A stretch of 64,000 bases of DNA. Source: Sabellastarte sp. h YS-2021. Its lineage: Eukaryota; Annelida; Polychaeta; Sabellida; Sabellidae. Both the position numbers and the translations under genes were made by a program. The notes below the pieces were generated by a model. That model was not told the origin of the DNA and did not search any database. It saw only the letters and a list, made by a program, of their open reading frames with translations. Location: NCBI GenBank assembly GCA_964017235.1, contig OZ024940.1, forward strand, positions 26,789,615-26,853,614. Direction: 5' to 3'. The first letter of the stretch is position 1; each line of letters begins with the position of its first letter. Below are positions 34,601-44,685 of the stretch, one piece after another.

Positions 34601-36204
34601 GGAAATAATATAGGAAAAAAGTTTTGAATTTATGGAATTAGCCGATTTCATTACATAAAATAATGAAACTTCAAAAATGATATATAGTATATACTATTTG
34701 ATATAATGTAAGTAAGTTGTGTAACAAATTTTTGTAATGTAACAACATCCAACTGCTTAACTTTTGTTCACATTTTTTTATTTTAGTTTTTCGCTCCGGT
34801 TCCATAGAGTCCAGGTTTGAAATCCACCCTCTTTTTTATCACATACCTGCACATTAAGTTATATGACATGGTGGCTTAGAGGGTAGCACACTCCCCTAGC
34901 AACACAGAGGACGTGGGTTCAGTCCCAGGTACAGGGAGATACATAGTGGCTCAGGTGATCACTTAAAATGGCGGTCCCCTGTCATTGGGTCCTATCCCCA
35001 GTGGCAGGTTAAAGAACTTCAAAGAGGTTGATAAATGGTCATCCTTGAGCCTCTGACCTTTCAGTTAGGGGAATGTCGGTAATTTGAGAGTTGGACTGCA
35101 CTTGTACAGTCGAATGGGTCATACAGCGCTTTGAGTCCTGTAGTACATGGAGATATTGCATATGCATGGAGTATAAATACAAGTACAATACAATACATTG
35201 TACTATAACCCCCTCCCTTCTTGTTTCAGATGCAATGTAGCTTGGATTCTGCTCCCCCGTCCAGTGAGATCAGCCCACGCAGTCACCACCATCTGTCTTT
35301 CAGTGACGACCCCTTCCACCAGCAGACGCCTGACTCAGGGGCCGTCAGCGACATCTACAGTCTACCTCCCTCCGACCCAATGGACACCGCCGACGCGGGG
35401 TCACCTTACAAACTGCGCACAGAACAAGTTGTCACTGGGGACTATCAACAGCACAAACTGCCAGTTTCCACTGCAGACAGCCACACTCAGACAGCTAGGA
35501 GTGATACCTGCAGTTTGCCGCCTGCTAAGCACATAGATGACTCTATCTCCAACAGTTCTGCTTACAAAGTAAGTCCCCAGAATGAAGAACTGGTCAGCAT
35601 CTGCCATCATCAAGGATTGCCGGTATGTACGACCGAAAGCCATATTCAGATGGCCAGGAGCGGTATCCCATCATGCCCCAGCTGCAGGTGCTCTGTGGTC
35701 CACTACAGCGTCATTCCAAAGCCAACAGCTACCGTGGGCAACCCACAACCAACCGGAATCACCTCAACATCCAATGCAACAACCACCAAATGCAACAGCA
35801 GTGGCCAGAGACAGATGAGGACCACCAAGCAGGAGACCCTGGGTCTCTTTCTGTCCGACGTCCCAGTTTCAGCCATGGACTTTCATATGGAGACCCTGGA
35901 TCGTGAGGGGCCTGGATATATCTTCATTATGACAGACAGTACACAGAACTTCCTTCCCTGGTCAACCGAGTACCGCTATAAGATCGCGTCATCGCGGCAA
36001 CCGGAACGCTGGCTTGCTGAGTTTCGCAACCGTGATATAGACATGGAGCTGGTTTGGCAGGTGAAGGTGCGGAGCCACTTGCGTGCCCTGACAGAAGTGC
36101 ACCTCAAGCTGATTGGATGTAAGCTGCATTCTGATTGGTTCAAGTGCTCCCTCTCTATGGTGATGGACACTATCTCACGGGTGGTACGCAAGTACAAGAT
36201 ATAG
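31650..36204 (+). CDS. Unrecognised five-exon gene, 540-residue protein
   Basis: Five exons join in frame: CDS 31689-31801, 32534-32729, 33665-33758, 34179-34423 and 35230-36204 (113, 196, 94, 245 and 975 nt; 1623 nt in all, ending TAG). Every junction is GT-AG and the phases agree (2,0,1,0). The first coding exon probably starts at 31650 after the acceptor gtcttttag, so a leader exon may lie upstream. Residues 1-103 look structured (start MSDELEWELYDVFEAG, rich in Trp and acidic helices). Residues 104-185 are Ser/Asp/Glu-rich and end in SPPPSPPP. Residues 217-450 are polar and low in hydrophobics. Residues 457-540 (FLPWSTEYRY to VVRKYKI) again look folded. The layout suggests a nuclear protein with two conserved ends and a disordered middle, but I do not recognise the family and assign no function. 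Its donors 1 and 2 are tandemly duplicated (see findings). Confidence 0.85.
31689..31801 (+). CDS. Unrecognised gene, coding exon 1
   Basis: Starts at the first ATG after acceptor ttttag|ctaag and ends at tctacag|gtgagg, phase 2. It encodes MSDELEWELYDVFEAG and continues to LLY plus the first two bases of Arg38. The last 21 nt plus the donor are repeated once, 46 bp downstream. Confidence 0.8.
31781..31872 (+). repeat. 46-bp direct duplication across the exon-1 donor
   Basis: Two copies of catacgctaccttctctaca followed by ggtgagg (real donor) and agtgagg (copy), then ggcaaggtcgtaa. The first copy contains the exon end. Confidence 0.9.
31960..32165 (+). repeat. 20-bp minisatellite in intron 1
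   Basis: About ten units of aactctatcactcatacc plus two variable bases. Confidence 0.9.
32187..32420 (-). repeat. SINE-A copy in intron 1, 15-bp target duplication
   Basis: Flanked by ctgggtctttgatga (32172-32186) and ctgggtcttggatga (32421-32435). Full body and head. Confidence 0.92.
32534..32729 (+). CDS. Unrecognised gene, coding exon 2
   Basis: Acceptor ttttttttcag and donor gaggtg|gtgagt. It encodes GALDEEIADAIEDS through GYSWHDHEV with a basic EKKREARERG stretch near the end. The last about 35 nt and the donor are the founding unit of a 12-copy array running into the intron. Confidence 0.85.
32690..33490 (+). repeat. 60-bp minisatellite carrying the exon-2 splice donor, 12 copies
   Basis: Units read gggtactcctggcacgacca, cgaggtg|gtgagtgc, then a ttgctagtggcacaggga spacer. 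The first unit is the true exon-2 end and donor (32729/32730). Eleven more copies of ggtgagtgc follow at about 60-90-bp spacing to 33451. Confidence 0.93.
33665..33758 (+). CDS. Unrecognised gene, coding exon 3
   Basis: Acceptor tttacacag, donor cgcat|gtaagt. It encodes a Ser/Asp-rich acidic stretch (GSEESSHSSDDGSSSDGDD). Phase 0 in, phase 1 out, matching exon 4. Confidence 0.78.
34179..34423 (+). CDS. Unrecognised gene, coding exon 4
   Basis: Acceptor tattcactcag, donor ttacat|gtaggt. It encodes SDAMRKWAARMQ, then the acidic run SSYEEDEEEFED (about residues 155-166) and a proline-rich SPPPSPPP segment. It ends in phase 0. Confidence 0.8.
34866..35195 (+). repeat. SINE-B copy ending 34 nt before the exon-5 acceptor
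   Basis: Head tggtggcttagagggtagca, B box gtgggttcagtcccaggtac, tail gtataaatacaagtacaata. Only ttgtactataaccccctcccttcttgtttcag-type sequence separates the tail from exon 5. Confidence 0.88.
35230..36204 (+). CDS. Unrecognised gene, last coding exon
   Basis: Acceptor cttgtttcag. The exon is open for 324 codons and ends TAG. The first 230 codons are polar and low-complexity; the last 84 form a Trp/Arg-rich block with WSTEYRYKI, RWLAEFRNRD, LVWQVKVRSHL and CKLHSDWFKCSLSM. An internal gtaagtccccag (35570) is only 12 nt long and is read through. No close AATAAA follows; ATTAAA at 36601 is a possible polyA signal. Confidence 0.85.
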   Translation: MQCSLDSAPPSSEISPRSHHHLSFSDDPFHQQTPDSGAVSDIYSLPPSDPMDTADAGSPYKLRTEQVVTGDYQQHKLPVSTADSHTQTARSDTCSLPPAKHIDDSISNSSAYKVSPQNEELVSICHHQGLPVCTTESHIQMARSGIPSCPSCRCSVVHYSVIPKPTATVGNPQPTGITSTSNATTTKCNSSGQRQMRTTKQETLGLFLSDVPVSAMDFHMETLDREGPGYIFIMTDSTQNFLPWSTEYRYKIASSRQPERWLAEFRNRDIDMELVWQVKVRSHLRALTEVHLKLIGCKLHSDWFKCSLSMVMDTISRVVRKYKI

Positions 36205-37778
36205 AACCAGGAGCCAATCAAATGCTTTGATACAAGTGCACTGCAGCCTCCTGGCTTGTTAGATACGTTTTAATTGGCTGTGAAGTAGTGATACAAGTAC
36301 AGAACCTAGAACCAGGGAAATATGAAACGGATATCAGGCAGGGATAGAAAAATGCCAGAGAAGACAGTTGCGTCTGTGGTTTGTGGCTGCACATAACAAA
36401 AAAACTTTCGAGTTTTCAGTTTTAAAAAGTTTTCAGTCACCATATTTTAACTATAAAATATGAAGAATTAAGAATTTTAAAGAAGCATACATATTTTTTT
36501 ACTGCAACAAGTTTTTTTTTAAATATATACATAAAATTTAAAGTAATCAATAGTATATCAGTTTTGAAATGCTCCCAAATATTATTTATACTTTGAAAGA
36601 ATTAAAACACATCCATATACTAATATGAAAATTCATCAAAAATAGTTTCTCTGAAAAGCAAAAAAGGTTTATTGTTGGAATTTCAATGTGGGTGTGCGTC
36701 ATCACAACCACATAACAGGAAAAACATATCAAATGCAGGCAGATGGTTTATCTGGAGTATCAAAGGGTTAGCCAAGCTTTTGAGTGAAAAGTTTTGTGAA
36801 AACATCACAGGAAATGCAGATAAACAGCGCTTTAAAGGGGCAACACAGGTAAATAGGGGGAACTCGTTAATGTAAGATACTCCGCTAAAAATGTCATCTA
36901 ATCTGAATGCACTGCTATATGCACAAAGGTCTGATAAGGTCAATCAGGTACAGCTTTTGGCACTCATTAGCAGGACTGGATCAAACAGAGAAGAGAAATG
37001 GGGAAAAAACAACAGAAAAAAAAAAACAGTATATAAGTGGGAGAATGGCTATCTCATGTTGTGCAAATATAAAAGTCTTATGCCTGGTTGTAAAATCTAA
37101 AGATGGCTAAAAATAGAAACGAGGCAAGAGCTCGGCAAAGTTATTTGCGAGATATGAAAGAAATTGCATCTGATATTTCCGCTATTTGTTTTGGTATCGA
37201 AAACAACCACGACTGGTAAACTGAAATATATATATATATATATTTATAGAAAAAGGGTGCATACTAAAGGCCTAAACAAGGTAACCAATGAGATGCAATG
37301 AGATGAAAAAATATACATATATACGAAAATAGGGTAGTGTGTGGTAAGGCCATTGATTACAACTTGTATACCTCATTAACAAATGAATGTGTTCTCTAGC
37401 AAATGTATACAGTATTACTTGTGTATATCTACATAAATATGTATTCTGCACCAGCGAGAAACCTCAAATTCCTTCAAATCCTGTCTGTTTCATCCCTTCA
37501 AATTCAACAGCAGGAATGGTCACAAATATCATAAATTTGATCAAAACTGGAAATGCAGTGGGTCATAATTTTCCAAAACCAGTTGCTGCTTTCAGAAAGC
37601 AACCCCAAAAATTGTATATCACCAGTTTGGTGAATATTTATGAAATAAGTTTTTATCCATATGATATTTCATTAAATAACTAGGCTTTTATTAGCTTTAA
37701 CCGTTCTTAATTTGGAATCTTGAAAGAATCTCAAGACATACATCTATGCACACAGTGGCTTTAGCAATGTATAACGAG
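36205..37778. other. 3' flank, no confident gene
   Basis: Presumed 3' UTR of the plus gene. A 38-codon frame (MAKNRNEARARQSYLRD at 37103) is too short to claim. (TA)n at 37228-37243. Confidence 0.4.
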
Positions 37779-38144
37779 GGACTGGTTTCGCGAAGCCTCC
37801 TTTGGAAAGGACCTCCTTTAGTAACGGAAGGTCATTTTTTCCTTTGGGAAGGCCACCTTAAAATTCAATTTCACAAAGCCTCCTTTAACTCTCCTTACCA
37901 AGGGCCTTCCCTGAAACTTAAGGAGGGAGCAAATGTTATTTGAAGTTATCAAACATTCCTTGAAGGACACTTCCTTAAATTTAAGGTAGGTCCTTACCTT
38001 CCTTGAAATTTAAGGGAGTTTTCAAGGTCTCCTTTAAGGCAGGAGGCTTTGTGAAACGGAGATTTTCAAAGAAGGGAAAAATTCAAGGAAATATTTGAAT
38101 TTAAGGTGGCCTTTATCTTAAAGAGGCTTGGTGAAACCGACCCC
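37779..38144. mobile_element. Foldback FB4, complete copy (CCTCCTTT type)
   Basis: Ends actggtttcgcgaagcctcc and gaggcttggtgaaaccgacc. Arms of cctttggaaagg and aaggaggctttgtgaaac blocks. Confidence 0.82.
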
Positions 38145-38528
38145 AGTTGTTGTTTTTATGGCCAAAAGAGTGAACTTCTTTTCCATTTGATCTAAAATAA
38201 TAGGCTAAAACACAGTCAACTATTTTACCCTGTTGGAACACTATTGAAGTGGCCATAAGATAACTCTTACACAAAATTGGTTCCCCAAATTGACACATGG
38301 CCAATCAACATACAGCTTAGAAAGCTAGTATCAATGATTCTGATTGGCTTACAGTCTAAACTCATTGATTACTTCACCTTTCTGCCAATTTGAGACGTGC
38401 GCCAAATTACTAAGCCAGGCAGTCGCTACAGAATACTAGTGTACTACTAGACAAGCCATGTGAATGTTATTCAGCAAAGTGACTCATCCCCAATTGAGTC
38501 GCTAGTTTCTTATCTTCAGCTGAACTAT

Positions 38529-38765
38529 TCATAGGAAAACCTCACAATTTACATTCAGATGTTCCACTCTGGTTAAATGCCATACAACTCTCCGCCATCG
38601 AATTCTCTTAACAAAATGCTCAGGCTTCAGCAAATCTCTGCACACATTTCTCCATGTCACTGCTTCAAGAGAAAAGGTTATTTTATTTCCCCTTCTAAAT
38701 GCAAGACTTCTCATTCTCGTTACGTTTATATTTTGTTTCATATGATATGCCAATGACCTCAATTT
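38529..38765 (-). CDS. Candidate terminal exon, unrecognised
   Basis: After the acceptor attttacag a frame stays open for 78 codons to TGA (KLRSLAYHMKQN, EAVTWRNVCRDLLKPEHF, RWRRVVWHLTRVEHL). Acceptor and length are exon-like, but no upstream partner or family is recognised. It is not the missing YEATS2 tail by any motif I can see. Confidence 0.25.
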   Translation of the reverse strand, partial: KLRSLAYHMKQNINVTRMRSLAFRRGNKITFSLEAVTWRNVCRDLLKPEHFVKRIRWRRVVWHLTRVEHLNVNCEVFL

Positions 38766-38798
38766 CTGTAAAATTTAAATAGAATCTCTAAGAAGTGT

Positions 38799-38880
38799 GA
38801 GAGGTTCTTAGTGGCCTAGTGATTAGCAGGTTTGGCATCTAATCACAGGCTGTCATCTCTGTGTGGGTTTGAGTCTGGTA
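38799..38880 (+). repeat. SINE-C head fragment
   Basis: Head gtggcctagtgattagcagg, tctaatcacaggctgtcatc, B box gtgtgggtttgagtctgg. Confidence 0.65.
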
Positions 38881-38899
38881 TATATTCACATACTGTGGT

Positions 38900-40270
38900 C
38901 AGATTTTTTTCATCTGTTTACATATACATATGACGGCTTTGACGACTGCCCGGGTACTTGCAAACTGACCGAATATCTCCAGAATCTCCAGGCAGAGACC
39001 AACAAAGCTTTATTTCCAGACATAACATGGCTAAAACTCAAAATTCAACCAGATCTGTCTTCCCAACATTCTTTTTAAACATAATTTAACTGTCTTAACA
39101 CATATGGACATTTAATTTCTGTTAAATTAAATCATTTATGATCCTTGCTATGTGTTTGTATGGAGCAAAAAACTCAGTGTAACGTTGTCGTTGACTGTCA
39201 TGGTTTGGAATCTGCCTCTGTGCAGAGATTCGCTGATTTTTCAAACTGGTTCATACTAAACTTCACAACCTAGACTGGAAAGTCTTGTCACAATCTGGAC
39301 AAAAAAAACCCCATTATTTTGTCCTGACTCATTTCCCTTATATATAAATATGTTGGTTTTTTTGTAAAATACAATGCACAGACGACATATGTCTTTCATG
39401 TGAATAAGATACTGTTCAGAATTATAATTTATTATATTATTATATATAAACATTCTTATATCTATGCTATATACTGTTGTTTACTTGTTTATTTCTACAA
39501 GACGTTTTGTGTACAAACACAAGGTATCAGACCATATAACATGAGTTTGTGTTTTTGAGGAAATAATTGTGTTGATACAGTATTGTGTAAACAACTGTTA
39601 CAGTTAGAAGATGTAGCTCTTCTATATATTTCAACATGTTCAATATTCAATAAAGATTTAAACATAAAATTATTGTTGGTTTTATATCTCCTATCTCTGT
39701 TCATTGGATCAATAGTGAAGGCTTCTTTGAAAATAATTAAACCCAATGATATATACATGTCAGTCCTCTCAATGAGTAACAACTGTTAAACAGCCTCCTA
39801 GTTCTGAAATCACAAACCCAAGTGTGTCCCCCCAATCAAATAACTTGAAGATTACTTTGTATGCCTGCTCATCCCGATGGGTGATAATAGGTGATTTTAG
39901 AAACATCTTGTTGTTAAATTCACCAAAAATCCATTCAAGCCATCATCACAATAATTTATCAACCCTAACTCCTTGACCTGCAACCTTTTGTTCACATAAA
40001 ACACAGTAATCTTTTCAAGTTTGGCCCTTTCTTGTCCTCATTGACAACAAGCCCCATCTGCCTATGAAAATAACTATCCCGACAGTCACAGAACAACCAG
40101 TATATTGAGAATAATAATACATCAGTAATAGTTGGCATTTCCGACAATCCTATATACTGCCAGGGTTCATAATGTGACAAGAAAATTGTTACAACAATTT
40201 CTGAGAAACTGGGTTATGATGTCCTCATACAAAGACACCATGATGTCCCCATGCACAGCCACTCGGTCAA
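38900..40270. other. No gene recognised
   Basis: AT-rich; overlapping stop-limited frames only. Confidence 0.4.
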
Positions 40271-40274
40271 TATA

Positions 40275-40496
40275 TTACATTGTACATTTAACATTGTACA
40301 GGATCATAATATGGGGGATAGTTTAGGGAACGGAGGAAACCTGTGCATACGAGCTGGTTAACATTCCGCACTGAAAACTAATGGGCACCAGCTGGACACC
40401 ACCAAACTTTCTGCACTTCAGGCCACACTGTGGGAACTGAACCCAAAACATTAGAAGCGGAAGACCAGTTCTACCCAACTGCACCACCATTCTCCC
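40275..40496 (-). repeat. Diverged tRNA-headed SINE
   Basis: On the minus strand: head gagaatggtggtgcagttgg, B box ttgggttcagttcccacag, body ending cacaggtttcctccgttcc. A distant SINE-A/D relative. Confidence 0.6.
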
Positions 40497-40820
40497 TCAT
40501 GTTGACAGACGAATTCTCAGTTGAACGAATCCCTTGTTTTTTTGTGTAAGCAAAATACACTAAAGTACCACCTACAGTAAAGACACATCAGTTATATAGG
40601 AACTTCACCTGTCCTTTTTTACATCACCCGTATCTGTGTCTGTTATTGCCCGTACCAGTGATACCTTTGATCTTTTGGTATAAAACAGTGTACTAATCCG
40701 TGTCCGTGATGAGGAAGGAAAAATTCATGCCACCTGTTGTAGATCTCTTTCCACTGGAGTAAGCCACATAGGAAGGATTGGAGCTTTCTTTTTCCTATCT
40801 TTAGAACCAAAGATCTAAGA

Positions 40821-41058
40821 ATTTATTTATTAATTTGGGTTTTTAACGTCGCTTTCAACACACTGTACAGGTCATATCATGACGGGTAGTTTTGTGGGCA
40901 GAAGAAACCAGTACATACGGTTGGTGTCAAGGTTCTGTAAACTGCTGACCAACAGCAAGCAACTACCAGCTTTCCCACTTGAGGTCGGGCCGGGAAGTGA
41001 ACTCCAATCTCAGAGTTGGGAGGCGAGAGTGTTACCACTCTGCCACCGCGGCCCCCTC
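40821..41058 (-). repeat. SINE-A copy, 12-bp target duplication
   Basis: Flanked by aaagatctaaga (40809-40820) and aaagatcttaga (41059-41070). Confidence 0.9.
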
Positions 41059-41942
41059 AAAGATCTTAGAAGGTCCCTCAGCATACTCCTCTGGCATTGG
41101 GAGGTCAAGAAGACTCCTTACAGAGGCCAGAACTTGCCTATAAGGAGGACTCATCTTCTGCATCCTCAGATTGAAGAGACCAAGAATGTGCTATTTTTCC
41201 CTGCTCCAGCCTCTCCATAATCCTCTCTGGTTTCCTTATCTTCCAAGAAACCAAACAAATTGTGAACATAACTTGTGTCTGGTAGTTCCTATTTTTATTA
41301 TCCACCACGCGACGTATTTGCCCTAAATACGGGGAAATACAGACCGGGATGTATTTTTTTTGTATACACAGGCGCCCGGGTACTATGGATATTGAGTGTG
41401 ATTAACTTCCGGTTTTTCAACAATATCTCGGAAAGTATGTAACTTAAAAATATGTATGATATATCATTAGAAAGGTGTTATTCTAGCGCTTCTGCTCATG
41501 TATGTTGCATAAATATCCATGCAGAAATGACTGAGATATTGCAAGGTAAAGATTGAAGTTTTATATTCAGTGTTGCTCATCCTTTTTGACAGTCTGTTTC
41601 ACTTTTTCTCATTAAATATTCATATTATTTGACCCATAAATCGCACAAAATGGTGGATAATAAAAATAAAACATCCCTCATCAGACATATACAGAAAAAA
41701 TATATCACTCATGAAGATTAACAATATAATACTCGTGCTACACACTCGTATAATATTGTTATCTTCATTCGTGATATATTTTTTCTGTACATGTCATTCG
41801 GGACGTTTTCCTATTTCACAGGGGGTTGTCTCTGCCATATTCACCTCATGAGAGAAGACAGAGGTTCTACTCTTCCCAAGTGCTGACAAGTGACCCTACC
41901 TGCTTTCAAGCTTCTCAAGAATAAGATGCAAACGATCTGAAT

Positions 41943-42442
41943 TAGGGGAGGGTTGGTATCAATACTATGTATATAGGGAGCCTGCTAATACAAAACTGTA
42001 CCGATTCCAGGACTCCGTGTTTTAGTACACCCCAATCAAATATTGTTATTCCTGTAAACAATGTCACAATAAAAGTCCCCCCAAATGCACAAAATATGGT
42101 ATAAAAGCGTGTTGTATATCTTCAGATTTCAGGTTTCTGTCCAATATTTTAAGTTTTCCTTCAATTGTACGTGTTGTCAAGCAAGATTTAGGCTATAAAG
42201 TGTCGTAACCAAAACATGGCACTTCTGCTCAACGTATCGCTATAAACGTCTACAAATGGGCAAAAATATGTGTGGGGAATAAAAGCCTATAACTTCTTCA
42301 GATTTTGGGTTTGTTTCTAATATTTTAACACATCCTTCCATTATATGTGTTGGTAAGCGAAGTGGCGATTTTAAAATCTTGTCATGGTATTTCAGTACAA
42401 TGTTTTTGATACCAAGATACCGAGCCTACCGACCCATCCCTA
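41943..42442 (+). mobile_element. hAT-like MITE H1, copy a
   Basis: Ends taggggagggttggta and taccgacccatccct(a). Flanked by perfect 8-bp repeats atctgaat (41935-41942, 42443-42450). Confidence 0.88.
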
Positions 42443-42600
42443 ATCTGAATTAGATGACGTCTCTGTAGAGGTTGAGGTCTGTAGCCGGTTTTAAAATCTT
42501 GTCACGGTACTTCAGTACAATGTTTTTGATATCAAGCTACCGGTCCTACCGACCCATCCCTAATCTGAATTAGATGATGTCTCTGAAGAAGTTGAGGTCG
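42371..42600 (+). repeat. Tandem duplication of a MITE end plus flank
   Basis: The last about 72 bp of H1a and about 45 bp of its right flank (tctgaattagatgacgtctc) are repeated immediately downstream at 42490-42600. Confidence 0.85.
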
Positions 42601-42773
42601 TAGAAGCTGTAGCTGGAGTGGATGAAGGTGGATTATCAGAACTCAATTAACAAGTCCTCTAAATCTTTGGAAATGTCTTTAGCCTTCTCAAGCTGATATG
42701 CCTTCTTAGCCTTCAATTGTTCAGAAGAAAATCAAATGTAAATAGCCTTCCCCTTTTGAGGTGACACACATTA

Positions 42774-42998
42774 GAGTAAGAAATCAAAAATTTGCCAGGA
42801 ATCAAAATTCGCCACCTCTAAAACCTTAGCTAATTTTATGAAGAAAATGATGTTTTGTTTTAAAATTGGTATTTTTCAGTTCAGAAAGCTTTAATTTACT
42901 ATACATTCAACAAATCTCACCTCAATTCATTTATTATTTGATAGTATTTCCACATGTGGCGAATTTCAGATATGTGGCGAATTTTATATTTCTTACTC
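42774..42998. mobile_element. TA-flanked MITE T1, copy 1
   Basis: TIRs gagtaagaaatcaaaaattt and ttttatatttcttactc, inner gccaggaatc / gtggcgaattt. A pair with 50530-50754. Confidence 0.82.
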
Positions 42999-42999
42999 C

Positions 43000-43900
43000 A
43001 TCACATTTCTTCTTGTCCCTACAAGACCAGCAGTAATGATGAGAATCCCATACTGAAGTGAAATGGACGACAACCTGGATCAATCTTCCTGTCCTTTGGA
43101 ACTAATTCTGCACTTCAGCCATGTTCAAAACTTTGTCGTACAAAAACAAATTCAACTGTGTAAAACAATGATTCTTGCTCACGGACGACCAAAGTTGAAG
43201 TGAGGCGGAACAGGGTTTCTCAGTGCAGACGCATGCGCACTCAATAGATGCGTGGTGGTTCCAACAAAAATATTTCTTTTAAAAAAATGTTCTCGCTTAC
43301 GGTCGTTCATGCTTGCTCCCGCCAACACGTAAACATTAGTGAGGATAAGGTAAGGATATTTTTACGCAACAAAAACCATACATTTTAAGCCTTCAAATAG
43401 ACAGTAGTGAAATGTGTGATACGACTAGGTAAAACTGAAAAAATGGCCGTGTAACCCTCATCATCACTGCGTCATCAATTTTTCCTTCCTTTACGACTTA
43501 AATGACGTTATTGGAGCTGAAAATAGTATCAGAGATGCCTGTACCCCACAGCCTGGGGGATGAATGAGATATAGAAGTGGTGAAACAGTACAAAGATCGG
43601 GATACTTTCTGAGCAGTGTCAGTTATGTAAAGGTCCAAATAATATTGAAGTAGAGAAAATTACATCTAAAAGAAAGAAAATGTATATAAAGATCAACGTA
43701 TTAAAACAAGACAATTCAATTGCAAGATGACAGCAATAATCAGTAAACTAAAAATCATGAAGCTGTAACATTTATTAATTGGAGAATATCTGTCAATGGA
43801 AATAGCACAATTATGTAAAAGTACCAAAACCAAAAACCTTGCAGCAATCCATATATCTTTGTTATATAGCAGAAATATATCTCAAATATGGCAGGCGAAC
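43000..43900. other. No gene recognised
   Basis: Mixed unique sequence; no repeat family identified. Confidence 0.4.
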
Positions 43901-43916
43901 ACGCTCTGGCAGAGCC

Positions 43917-44430
43917 AAAGTTAAAGGTCACACCATGATGGTCACCTACACCTATCCAATGTTTCAGAGATATTGCCCGAACAAAATCTTAAAGGTCAAG
44001 GTTACTATGGCAAGTTCAAAGGTCAAATCAAAGTCACACCATAATGTTGCACACCTACAAATTCCAACCAATGTCCCTACAACATATCAACTTTCTACAC
44101 ATTACGGTTTCTGAGGTATAGCCTGGACAAGATTTTATAGGTCAAGTTCACTACGGCAAGGTCAAAGGTCAAATTAAGGTCACACCATGACGTTGCACAC
44201 CTACAATCTCCAGCAAATGTCCCTACCGAGTATCAACTTTCTACACCTCATGGTTTCTGAGTTAAGCCCGGACAAGAATTTTCAAACTCAAGGTCACTAC
44301 GGCAAGGTCAAAGGTCAAATCAAGGTCAGACCATGACGTTGCACACCTACACATCCTAACCAATGTCCCCACCAAGTATCAACTTCCTACACCTCACAGT
44401 TTCTGAGATACAGCCCGGACAAACTTTTCC
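43917..44430 (+). repeat. 146-bp tandem array with DR1 AGGTCA pairs
   Basis: About 3.5 units containing aaggtcaaaggtcaaat, caccatgacgttgcacacct and gtatcaactttctacacctc. AGGTCA-N1-AGGTCA at 44159-44171 and 44305-44317, and AGTTCA-A-AGGTCA at 44013-44025. Confidence 0.88.
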
Positions 44431-44605
44431 TAACCGCCCGCCCGCCCATCTGGACACCATGGGTGAAAACAATACCTCGACAGCCCTAAAGGACTGTGGG
44501 ATAAAAAGTTGAAAACAAAAACAGACGACAAAGTTCGTTAAAATGCACAAACAAAACCCCACAGCAACCACATACTGGTGGCGGATTAGAACCCGAGACA
44601 TTTAC

Positions 44606-44685
44606 CTCAGCGGCTCGTCTTTTGCCCACGTTCCAGCCGAGGAATTCCTTAGTGGAGGCAGCACAGTAAGGGTGCATGCTACGAT
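44606..44685 (-). CDS. YEATS2: YEATS2 exon 12
   Basis: 80 nt, acceptor ttttcag, donor gctgag|gtaaat. It encodes [14 protein letters not shown] and [11 protein letters not shown], nearly identical to the GWNIGKRRAAE block of human YEATS2. Phase 0 out. No convincing continuation was seen between here and 36.2 kb. Confidence 0.9.

Noticed and set aside
35570-35581. gtaagtccccag as a 12-nt intron in the last exon
   Set aside because: Far below minimum intron length and the frame is open through it.
40741-41290. Minus-strand fragments (WKEIYNRWHEF, RKPERIMERLEQGK) as the missing YEATS2 exon
   Set aside because: No motif agreement, poor splice sites, and a SINE-A inserted between them; more like decayed repeat sequence.
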